Assembly (NCBI GenBank): GCA_017744515.1
Contig: JAGIBF010000067.1
Span: forward strand, 1 to 44,791
From: Niastella sp.
Lineage (GTDB): Bacteria > Bacteroidota > Bacteroidia > Chitinophagales > Chitinophagaceae
Reading direction: 5' to 3'
Length of the DNA stretch: 44,791 nt
Below the pieces are notes generated by a model, which saw only the letters and a list, made by a program, of their open reading frames with translations, was not told where the DNA came from and made no database searches. Shown here piece after piece: positions 38,517 through 44,791 of the stretch (the first letter of the stretch is position 1; each line of letters begins with the position of its first letter). The translations under genes and the position numbers were made by a program.

Positions 38517-38712
38517 AGTAATGGGTTTAGGGGTTATCACTTCTACTAACGCACAAGCATGTGTAATAATTTGTATTTTTCGATAAAATTGATTTCGGTT
38601 AAATATCAGGGCTGATAAGAGCACTGCTTGAATAAGTTTTCAATACATATTTGATGGATGTCAAAGTTTCAGGTTAATTCCTATTCGATCATCTGGGTTG
38701 CCAATGGCTTAT

Positions 38713-38934
38713 TCAATGATCAATTAGCAATGGTGCAAAGAAAAAGGCCCGAAGGCCTTTATATGCAATAAACGGGATACCAAGCCAGGCAGGCGGGCAA
38801 GACGCCACCAAGAGGATGCGACCTGCGAATTCCTTTTCAAAAGCGGCCTGCAACGACCGACTAACGCGGTAACCGCGGCACTGCTCAATGCCTACCATAC
38901 AGCAACATGAACGAGCAACGAGATAATACTTCAT
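38713..38934 (-). CDS. Doubtful small ORF over a structured, GC-rich stretch
   Basis: A 73-residue frame (MKYYLVARSCCCMVGIEQCR, SLQAAFEKEFAGRILLVASC, IPFIAYKGLRAFFF) with many Cys and hydrophobic residues. The last codons run through a terminator-like hairpin at 38743-38760 (AAAGGCC/GGCCTTT), which is unusual for a protein gene, so an RNA transcribed on the minus strand is an alternative. Neither reading is strongly supported. Confidence 0.25.
   Translation of the reverse strand: MKYYLVARSCCCMVGIEQCRGYRVSRSLQAAFEKEFAGRILLVASCPPAWLGIPFIAYKGLRAFFFAPLLIDH
38737..38760 (-). terminator. Terminator-like hairpin
   Basis: 7-bp stem AAAGGCC (38743-38749) and GGCCTTT (38754-38760) with a CGAA loop, a stable tetraloop in either reading, followed on the minus strand by TTCTTTG. 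It ends whatever is transcribed leftward from the 38,760-38,990 stretch. Confidence 0.55.
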
Positions 38935-39019
38935 ACTAAAAAATTTTAAACAACAGCAATAACGCTGCGAGACAGCGGTATGGCGGCATTCGCGCAAGGC
39001 CAAAAGGAATGCGCAATAA

Positions 39020-39343
39020 ATGCGCGGATTGGTGCTGATGAAGGGATTGGTGGGGCTGGTGCGGGAGATGGAGGAGAAGATTGGTACCGGAACTTTATGG
39101 CGAACCTTTTGGCGGCTGTCTTTCTTAGATGGAGAAATATTACTGTCGTTGAGGAATCAGGTAATGATGATCATCAAGGATTGGAAGGGTGGGCTGGCAT
39201 GCCGCCATAATTTTGAAGAGCAGCTATTGCTGTCTTTTTTTTATGAGGAATTGAGAGCGGTGGACTGGGAGCTCGAGGCGGGGAGTATTGTATTGGCGGG
39301 TTCGGATAATTTTGAAGAGGCCATAGAGTCGCCAGAAGGGTAG
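39020..39343 (+). CDS. Possible small unknown protein
   Basis: A 107-residue frame with balanced, protein-like composition (LVREMEEKIGTGTLWRTFWR, LLSLRNQVMMIIKDWKGGLA, FEEQLLLSFFYEELRAVDWE). It is immediately followed by a hairpin with arms TATCAGG and CCTGATA (39344-39362), which supports a gene end. No family is recognised. Another start is the ATG at 39038. It lies at the edge of the AT-rich island. Confidence 0.4.
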   Translation: MRGLVLMKGLVGLVREMEEKIGTGTLWRTFWRLSFLDGEILLSLRNQVMMIIKDWKGGLACRHNFEEQLLLSFFYEELRAVDWELEAGSIVLAGSDNFEEAIESPEG

Positions 39344-39518
39344 TATCAGGGAATTCCTGATAAATGTCGACTGGTCAGTTTGATGAATATCAATATACTA
39401 CTATGCCAACCTAAAAAAACTCGAACTCCGTTTAGTACAAAAAACCGGATTAGTTGTTACAATAAAAGGTAAACATACTATTAACCTAAGTATCCTTTTT
39501 CTTAATTAAACGATTGTT

Positions 39519-41963
39519 ATGCCCCGCAATAACCCTTTCCGGTTTTTAAAGAACGATATTACTGACAAGGATAAATTCAATAAGCAACGTGGATTTCCGC
39601 AACCTCCTCAGGATGAGGAACATGAATCCCTTAAACTTCCCACCAGAGATCACCAGGAACGCCTTTTGGATTCTTCACGGATTTTGTCTTCAGACCGCCG
39701 CCAAAGAAGAATAACAAGAACCATCGAAAGTCCTGAAATTATTGATATAGTAAAAGTTCACTTTTTTACCCGGTTTAACCGGGACCTTGAGAACAAATTC
39801 ATCAAGCAATATGGCTTGTCAATTGTTGTCTATGAAGATTTCAACAAGACTGTTTTATTTTCTATAGACGACGAAGATCTATTCAATAATTTTAAGCAAC
39901 ACATTGCCGACTTTCATAGCAGCCCCAATGACGTAAGTTATGAAGGTCAACCGTATGCATTGATCGCCCTCATACAAGATTTCCAATTTTTATCTTCCGA
40001 AAAAAGAAAAGAATCATTCAGTAGTGTTATTTCCTCCTTCAGCCTGATCCCCTTTATTGATCAAAGGGTTACCCGTATTTTGACAAGACTGGAAACCTAT
40101 CTGAAAGGAAAAGAAAAGACGTATTCAATCAATGAATTTGCTACTAATTTAGAAGTCAATGGATTGAACAATGCTGAACTACAGGAAATTCTCAACAATT
40201 TTGATATTATTCAATCAGTCACAAGTTCAAGAGCCGCCAGAATCAGACCAGGTGATTATGGACAGGCTATACGGGAATTTGACTTTACGGTAGTCCCTGA
40301 TCCCGCCAATATAACTGTAGGCGTCATCGATACCGGGGTAGAATCAATTATACCACTCAGGCCTGCTCTTGTCAATGTATCCGTAGATCTGACAGGTTCA
40401 GGTGCACCAAACTGGGATGAAAGCGGTCATGGGACTATGGTGGCTGGCCTGGTTGCTTTAGGATCTGAATTCCTGGAATCCCGCCAAACCTCTTATACGT
40501 TAAAGGCCAATATTGCAGTCATTAAAGTACTGCAAAACAATAATGACAATTATAGCATCAATTCCCTGATAGAAGCTATTAAAGAGTTTCGAAAAAATAA
40601 TAATATTCGCTTTTTCAATCTATCGCTAAATGATCCTATGCACAAGGCGTATAATTCCCCGTTTAGCGATTACGCTTATTTACTGGACAAACTTGCTTTC
40701 GATGAAGACCTGATCATTTTTATTTCGACAGGCAATATATTAGCCGAAAGAGTCGAAGAACTTCAAGAAGAAGAGCATGCATCCCACAAATATCCCTACC
40801 ACTTCTATTGTCTCGACCGACCGAGTTCGATACATCATTGTGAATCGACCAATATCTGCGCACCGGCCGAATCTCTTAACAATTTAACTATTGGAGCACT
40901 TGCTGATAATTTTGAAAACAATTACGGCGTAGGTATCACCCCTGCTAAGGAATACCCTGCTTATTACACACGAAAATTTCATTACGACTATACACAAGAT
41001 GTAAATGGTACTGCGTTTTACAGATCACAAAAGAATAAACATCTGAACAAACCTGATGTGGTATTCAATGGTGGAGACCTGCTTGATTTTGCTGCAGGCA
41101 TAGAAGTACTGAGGTCGCCACAAGCTATCACTAACCGATTCTTTTCGAGAGATGCCGGTACCAGTATAGCTACTCCTCTTGTAACATCCATGGCTGCCCA
41201 AATTGCCAAAAGCTATCCATCGCTTAAAACGCAGACTATCAAAGCCATTCTCTTAAATGCCTGTGAGCTTCGCTGTACCCAAAAACCGCCTCATTTCCGG
41301 GACTCCTCGCATAGAAATTTACTGGGCAAACTGACAGGTAAAGGAAGCCCTGTTTATGACTACCTTCTTCAAAACGATGAGAATGAAATTACGCTTGTAT
41401 TGGAAGAGGAAATTCATCTCGAAGAAATTAGATGTATTAAGATCGATCTTCCTCCCGCGATTGCCAAAAGCGGGAATAAACTGGAGTTTACGGCTACCTT
41501 GTGCTACAGCTTCGACCCTTTACGGGGCAATCACTTAAATTACTGCCCTCTTCAAATCGTGTTCGGTTTCTTTAGAAATGTAACTATCAAGCAACTCGCA
41601 CAAGGAAAAGTTGAAGATTATAAAATTGCTAACGGCCCTACCTGGTCGGATGACATATGGCCAGTCGAGAACAGACTCTATTCGAATGTTCAGCATTTAC
41701 ATTTTTATTTAGATGGTAAAAAACTGGAGCATGCTGACAACTCCATTACGCTCGCAATTCGTTGTACCGGCAAGAAAGAAATTGATGCATCATATAGAGA
41801 ATCCATGGAGAAACTGGATCATTCCTTTTCAGTGGTTATAAACATATCAGAAGTACCTGAAGCCAAAGCCTCAGGCACTTTATATAGCGACATGATCAAT
41901 TTGAATAGTCTTGACCTGATCAACCCTGCAGATATGGATGCTGACCTTAATTTGGATGCTTAA
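39519..41963 (+). CDS. Subtilisin-like S8 serine protease (IetS-like), defence-type
   Basis: An 814-residue soluble protease without signal peptide. The first 250 residues are charged and helical (DKDKFNKQRGFPQPPQDEEH, SINEFATNLEVNGLNNAELQ) and have no transport signal, so it acts in the cytoplasm. The S8 domain has a full catalytic triad: Asp271 (VGVIDTGVE), His304 (DESGHGTMVAGLV) and Ser549 (GTSIATPLVTSMAAQ), with the oxyanion Asn406 (STGN). The remaining 240 residues are beta-rich, possibly a target- or partner-binding part. The gene faces an AAA ATPase gene tail to tail, with 4 bp between stop codons. S8 protease plus AAA ATPase of these sizes is the IetAS antiphage pair. The ATG at 39519 is the only plausible start. 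The sequence is markedly AT-rich. Confidence 0.88.
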   Translation: MPRNNPFRFLKNDITDKDKFNKQRGFPQPPQDEEHESLKLPTRDHQERLLDSSRILSSDRRQRRITRTIESPEIIDIVKVHFFTRFNRDLENKFIKQYGLSIVVYEDFNKTVLFSIDDEDLFNNFKQHIADFHSSPNDVSYEGQPYALIALIQDFQFLSSEKRKESFSSVISSFSLIPFIDQRVTRILTRLETYLKGKEKTYSINEFATNLEVNGLNNAELQEILNNFDIIQSVTSSRAARIRPGDYGQAIREFDFTVVPDPANITVGVIDTGVESIIPLRPALVNVSVDLTGSGAPNWDESGHGTMVAGLVALGSEFLESRQTSYTLKANIAVIKVLQNNNDNYSINSLIEAIKEFRKNNNIRFFNLSLNDPMHKAYNSPFSDYAYLLDKLAFDEDLIIFISTGNILAERVEELQEEEHASHKYPYHFYCLDRPSSIHHCESTNICAPAESLNNLTIGALADNFENNYGVGITPAKEYPAYYTRKFHYDYTQDVNGTAFYRSQKNKHLNKPDVVFNGGDLLDFAAGIEVLRSPQAITNRFFSRDAGTSIATPLVTSMAAQIAKSYPSLKTQTIKAILLNACELRCTQKPPHFRDSSHRNLLGKLTGKGSPVYDYLLQNDENEITLVLEEEIHLEEIRCIKIDLPPAIAKSGNKLEFTATLCYSFDPLRGNHLNYCPLQIVFGFFRNVTIKQLAQGKVEDYKIANGPTWSDDIWPVENRLYSNVQHLHFYLDGKKLEHADNSITLAIRCTGKKEIDASYRESMEKLDHSFSVVINISEVPEAKASGTLYSDMINLNSLDLINPADMDADLNLDA

Positions 41964-41967
41964 GTAG

Positions 41968-43017
41968 TTATGCTTTCTTTTTTCGAGGGCTTACAGGCTT
42001 GAGCAAAGCTTTTTTTTCAGCGTCAATTAAAGCTGACCACAAGGCTGTATTAATCATTCCAACTGTTTTCTTAGATGATGATGCCTCAAATACACTTCGT
42101 TTGATCGCGGTGATCAAGGTCTTTTGAATGCTATAATAGGATATGCCTATCGATTTTTTAATGATAGCACTAACGGCTTTATCGTTGTCAAACGTAAATT
42201 TCCCATTCCGTAAAGTGAGGTCAACTAATTTACGAATTTGAGTGGCTGTTGGCAGTTCAAATTTAATATTTACGTCAAACCTCCTGATAAGTGCCTCATC
42301 TATCATCTCAATCTGATTGGTAGCAGCAATCACTATACATTCCTGTGGTAAGAAGTCTAATAATTGCAGAATAGTATTAACTATTCGTTTCATTTCACCG
42401 TGATCCTGGCTATAATCTCTTACTTTTCCCAAGGAGTCGAATTCATCGATGAAGATGACACAATTTTCAGCGGAAGCCCGTCTAAAAATCTTTGCCAGGT
42501 TTTTACTTGTTTCTCCTAACCGGGATGACACTATAGCTCCTAAATTGACAACATACATTAGCTTATGAAGTTCTCCGGCAAGGACGTAAGAAGCCAAGGT
42601 CTTTCCACAGCCTGAAGGGCCGTGAAACAAGACTTTGTTGGATACCGGCAGTTCAAACTCCCGTAACAAGTTAATAGACTTGTGTTCTTCAATAAAAAAG
42701 GAAAGTTCGTCTATGACATTTTCGCTACAAACAAGATTATCAAATGTATAATCAGAGGTAATTTTTTCAAGGATGAACTCTCCCAAATCACGATCTTCTA
42801 AACGTTGCTTATGCAATTCAGATCCAACAGAAGAAAGAACTCCTGTTTTCTGAGCACGAAGAGATTCTTTTAAAATGGACTGTAATTGTAATGCAAAATT
42901 TACTTTCTTAGTCTTTCGGGAGTGATCTATTAGTTGTTCCAGCACATCTAATAACTTAGCCTGGTCATTTTCCAACCCATAACGTGCTATATCTTTTATG
43001 TAATCGGATTGTGACAT
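41968..43017 (-). CDS. AAA+ ATPase (IetA-like), defence-type
   Basis: A 349-residue AAA ATPase. The N-terminal 80 or so residues are helical and charged (YIKDIARYGLENDQAKLLDV, LEQLIDHSRKTKKVNFALQL). The ATPase core has Walker A GPSGCGKT with Lys139, Walker B VIFIDEFDSLG with Glu192, sensor 1 IAATNQ, the arginine finger RRFD, and a helical lid (TLITAIKRSVFEASSSKKT) before the Lys-rich end SPRKKKA. These features match classic hexameric AAA proteins that drive or regulate a protease partner. The S8 protease gene lies convergent, 4 bp away; this orientation differs from the usual co-directional ietA-ietS order. The ATG at 43017 is used, since the frame upstream begins only with a TTG. Tandem palindromes lie 50-77 bp before the start. 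Confidence 0.88.
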   Translation of the reverse strand: MSQSDYIKDIARYGLENDQAKLLDVLEQLIDHSRKTKKVNFALQLQSILKESLRAQKTGVLSSVGSELHKQRLEDRDLGEFILEKITSDYTFDNLVCSENVIDELSFFIEEHKSINLLREFELPVSNKVLFHGPSGCGKTLASYVLAGELHKLMYVVNLGAIVSSRLGETSKNLAKIFRRASAENCVIFIDEFDSLGKVRDYSQDHGEMKRIVNTILQLLDFLPQECIVIAATNQIEMIDEALIRRFDVNIKFELPTATQIRKLVDLTLRNGKFTFDNDKAVSAIIKKSIGISYYSIQKTLITAIKRSVFEASSSKKTVGMINTALWSALIDAEKKALLKPVSPRKKKA

Positions 43018-43066
43018 ATGGGGATAGATCAAGGTGAATTAGTTGCAAAATAGTCAATCTTAACCG

Positions 43067-43094
43067 ATTTAGTTACTAAAATTTAGTTACTAAA
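43067..43094. promoter_or_regulatory. Two tandem palindromic operator-like sites (TTTAGTTACTAAA)
   Basis: A perfect tandem duplication of the 14 bases ATTTAGTTACTAAA, and each copy contains the perfect 13-base palindrome TTTAGT-T-ACTAAA (43068-43080 and 43082-43094). The sites are 50-77 bp upstream of the AAA ATPase start, where a promoter is expected. A weaker relative (AATTAGTTGCAAAAT) lies at about 43037. This looks like a dimeric repressor operator, but no regulator gene is identified. Confidence 0.6.
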
Positions 43095-43275
43095 CTAAGC
43101 TGTCGGGGCTTTCACTGATCGATAAAATCGAGTTTATCAAACATAAATCACTGTTTATAAGCTTAATCCTGCTCCATTCATTTTCATCCGCAATTTAATA
43201 AAGATTCGGGTTGTATAGAGCAGACAAGGAATAAGCAGGTCCAACCATAGTTTCAAAGCTTCCGCAAGGGTTGCT

Positions 43276-43932
43276 TCATTTCGACTTCGTGGACTTGTAC
43301 CGGGCCAAGTGCTTGTCAAAATATACCCAAATGGCATTATCTAATTCATTAACCTGATCAAGAGGCCAGCCAAGATCTTTCATCATATCCTGAAATGCAG
43401 TTTGAAAAACCTTATATGGGGTATGATCGGCATAAAAGTTTACGCGATAGGGCTTAAATTTTTCTTTATACATAAACTGATTGATCCTGGCATCAAGGAT
43501 AGGGTACTGGGAGTTTAACTGGTGGAAAACTTTGGTGCAAAAAGAATAGGCGCGACGTTCGTTTAGCACTTTCTTCAATTTTCTCCTGAGACGTTCTACT
43601 TTTTTGACATTCACCGGCCCGGAGGGTTGTTCGGCTTTCAAATTCAGCCCATTTTCTCCCCAGGCAGCCTCCAACTCTTTAGCAACCCGAATAATTACTT
43701 TATTGACGTTCTTAAGCGCAAATACGTCTTTATCCACCGCCCCCTGCAGTCGCGTACTATAGAAAAAATTCAGACAATTGGTAAACATAAGGAAGTTGTC
43801 CAAACTCGGTTCCTTGCGAATACGTGCGACAACAATGGCCAATATTTCGTCATTTAAGATACCAATTCGTCTGTACGGGTTTTCCTCATATTCTTTATAT
43901 GCTTTTTGCAGTCCTTTTAATAATCTTTTCAT
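43276..43932 (-). CDS. Unknown 218-residue protein, C-terminus like HhH/glycosylase-type proteins
   Basis: A basic, mostly helical soluble protein. The N-terminal part (LQKAYKEYEENPYRRIGILN, FLMFTNCLNFFYSTRLQGAV) is unassigned. The segment RAYSFCTKVFHQLNSQYPIL followed by DARINQFMY, and the end LDNAIWVYFDKHLARY, follow the pattern 'cognate fold kept, with P-I-(L/Y)-D and final L-D-x-x-(I/L)-W' seen in the helix-hairpin-helix, 8-oxoguanine-glycosylase-like proteins that often accompany restriction or base-modification genes. The glycine-rich hairpin and catalytic Lys/Asp of true glycosylases are not clear, so activity is not claimed. It lies 56 bp after the Nmad2-like gene and is likely in the same operon. 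Confidence 0.6.
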   Translation of the reverse strand: MKRLLKGLQKAYKEYEENPYRRIGILNDEILAIVVARIRKEPSLDNFLMFTNCLNFFYSTRLQGAVDKDVFALKNVNKVIIRVAKELEAAWGENGLNLKAEQPSGPVNVKKVERLRRKLKKVLNERRAYSFCTKVFHQLNSQYPILDARINQFMYKEKFKPYRVNFYADHTPYKVFQTAFQDMMKDLGWPLDQVNELDNAIWVYFDKHLARYKSTKSK

Positions 43933-43988
43933 TATAGCAAGTATTTAAGAAATTATCGATCCTCGTTCTTTTGACATGGTCCAGGCGA

Positions 43989-44660
43989 TCAGCATCCGCC
44001 TGGCTTATCCTTTTTCATTAATTTACTATCATTCTTCACGCTGCAATCTTTCAAAAACATATGCTTTTGCTGTGGAGCCCCGTCTATCTTATTGAGTGGA
44101 AACTGACTTATCCATGATTCAAATTTTTTAATTATATCCGCCGACTCTGTTACTTTATGTCCCTGCGTCTGCATTACTATGGGCAATAAATAAGCTGGCA
44201 GATCTACAACATTGTCGCCGAAGTAATAAAAGTGACTGGACAAAAGAGCATTCGTACCACTCAAGTCACGATCGCAGTTATTTTCATCATGAACCCCTTC
44301 CCGGATAACAGGATTATTGGCGTTTGTAAAGTCGTATATACAATCGCCCACCTCTCTGCGCCAATCTACAAGATCATTAAAGGGAATTTTATCAGGTAGT
44401 GATTCACGACAAAAGCTATCATATTCCACCATTGTCATCTTCTGCGTGACTTTCATAGCGTAGACCAGTTTGCCAGATAAGTCCTTGTTACCACCATCCG
44501 CCTGTCTTACGTTCTTCGATCCCGTACCAACGATCCAATCCCCCACCTGTGCATTGCGCCGGATGATTGGCTTACAGATTACCAATGTGCAAACTCCCCA
44601 GAATGGATTGGGTGCAGCGCCGTTGTCATACCGTAACACATATGAATAAAGACGACTCAT
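43989..44660 (-). CDS. Nmad2-like protein (nucleotide modification associated domain 2)
   Basis: A 223-residue soluble protein. It opens with MSRLYSYVLRYDNGAAPNPF then WGVCTLVICKPIIRRNAQVG and DWIVGTGS, the pattern that I know from Nmad2, a domain of unknown biochemical role linked by comparative genomics to phage and bacterial DNA-base modification. Later segments, LVYAMKVTQKMTMVEYDSFC, VGDCIYDF and LSSHFYYFGDNVVDLPAYLL, fit the same family. A C-terminal Lys/Cys-rich tail (KDCSVKNDSKLMKKDKPGGC) is present. The gene begins 10 bp after the stop of an upstream frame that runs off the window and is followed by the 218-residue gene. It may protect the host genome or act in immunity; this is inference. 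Confidence 0.7.
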   Translation of the reverse strand: MSRLYSYVLRYDNGAAPNPFWGVCTLVICKPIIRRNAQVGDWIVGTGSKNVRQADGGNKDLSGKLVYAMKVTQKMTMVEYDSFCRESLPDKIPFNDLVDWRREVGDCIYDFTNANNPVIREGVHDENNCDRDLSGTNALLSSHFYYFGDNVVDLPAYLLPIVMQTQGHKVTESADIIKKFESWISQFPLNKIDGAPQQKHMFLKDCSVKNDSKLMKKDKPGGC

Positions 44661-44670
44661 GAATAGCTGT

Positions 44671-44790
44671 TTATTTTTGGCTTAGCAAGGAAAGCAACCG
44701 CCCTTCTATCTTATTGAAAATTGACTGTAAGGGAGAAGTAGTGATCGCTGTGAACAGGTAGTCAGCCAAATAAAGAATCTGGCTGACTAC
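44671..44790 (-). CDS. 3' end of an upstream gene (partial)
   Basis: An open frame enters from the right edge and ends at TAA (44673-44671), coding for about 39 residues: VVSQILYLADYLFTAITTSP followed by LQSIFNKIEGRLLSLLSQK. The composition is protein-like and the spacing of 10 bp to the Nmad2-like start suggests one operon. The fragment is too short to assign. Confidence 0.5.
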   Translation of the reverse strand, partial: VVSQILYLADYLFTAITTSPLQSIFNKIEGRLLSLLSQK

Positions 44791-44791
44791 T

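Noticed and set aside
39519..41963. S8 protease as a secreted protease or type VII mycosin
   Set aside because: There is no signal peptide or membrane anchor and no secretion genes nearby; the AAA ATPase neighbour points to IetAS.
43155..43337. 60-residue minus-strand frame between the 218-residue gene and the AAA ATPase gene
   Set aside because: It overlaps the end of the 218-residue gene in another phase and has no supporting start signal or domain.
1..44791. tRNA or rRNA genes
   Set aside because: I looked for T-loop words (GGTTCGAATCC-like) and conserved rRNA words and found none with a matching cloverleaf or rRNA context.

Overview
The window looks like chromosomal DNA of a member of the Bacteroidota, most likely a Chitinophagaceae-type organism. 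The reasons are the gene content (an FtsK-LolA pair, a PafA-type phosphatase, a serine-palmitoyltransferase-like enzyme, an M16 peptidase, a sigma/anti-sigma/DUF4097 operon and a small lipoprotein with PGQxKK repeats), promoters of the TTTG / TAnnTTTG type, and few Shine-Dalgarno sequences. The name of the group is an inference; no rRNA or tRNA gene is visible.

Region 1 (1-390) is the start of a very GC-rich nagA gene (44 of its first 60 bases here are G or C). It meets an M16 peptidase gene that stops half way through its normal length exactly where the composition changes, so this end may be a chimeric join. Region 2 (about 390-33,000) is housekeeping and metabolic DNA: ABC permease, phosphatase, lipid synthesis, thioredoxin-like protein, UbiX, LolA, FtsK, a histidine kinase, shikimate kinase, glutaryl-CoA dehydrogenase, ECF sigma operon, PyrF, kynureninase, SDR, glycerophosphodiesterase, PaiB-like protein, Mrp ATPase, and a large surface lipoprotein joining a von Willebrand D domain to an L-type lectin domain. 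Its intergenic gaps hold an approximately 200-bp two-hairpin repeat (four copies plus one fragment), a 7-bp tandem array, several families of short degenerate repeats, and a candidate small RNA at 21,312-21,378.

Region 3 (about 33,200-38,000) is accessory. It contains three diverged members of one uncharacterised protein family (about 225-255 residues), two of them tandem on the minus strand and one divergent on the plus strand. With them are a 70-residue putative DNA-binding protein, a 238-residue unknown protein and a small holin-like membrane protein. An 11-bp periodic array lies between the divergent members.

Region 4 (about 39,400-44,791) is AT-rich (21 of 60 bases are G or C at 39,541-39,600) and looks horizontally acquired. 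A complete subtilisin-like protease faces a complete AAA ATPase tail to tail, with 4 bp between the stop codons. These two families form the IetAS antiphage pair, but here the genes are convergent instead of co-directional. Beside them is an operon-like set: an Nmad2-like protein associated with DNA-base modification, a 218-residue protein whose C-terminus recalls HhH glycosylase-like proteins, and the 3' end of another gene. Two tandem perfect palindromes sit upstream of the ATPase gene. This is the best candidate for a defence system in the window; the paralogue cluster in region 3 is the best candidate for an undescribed gene family.
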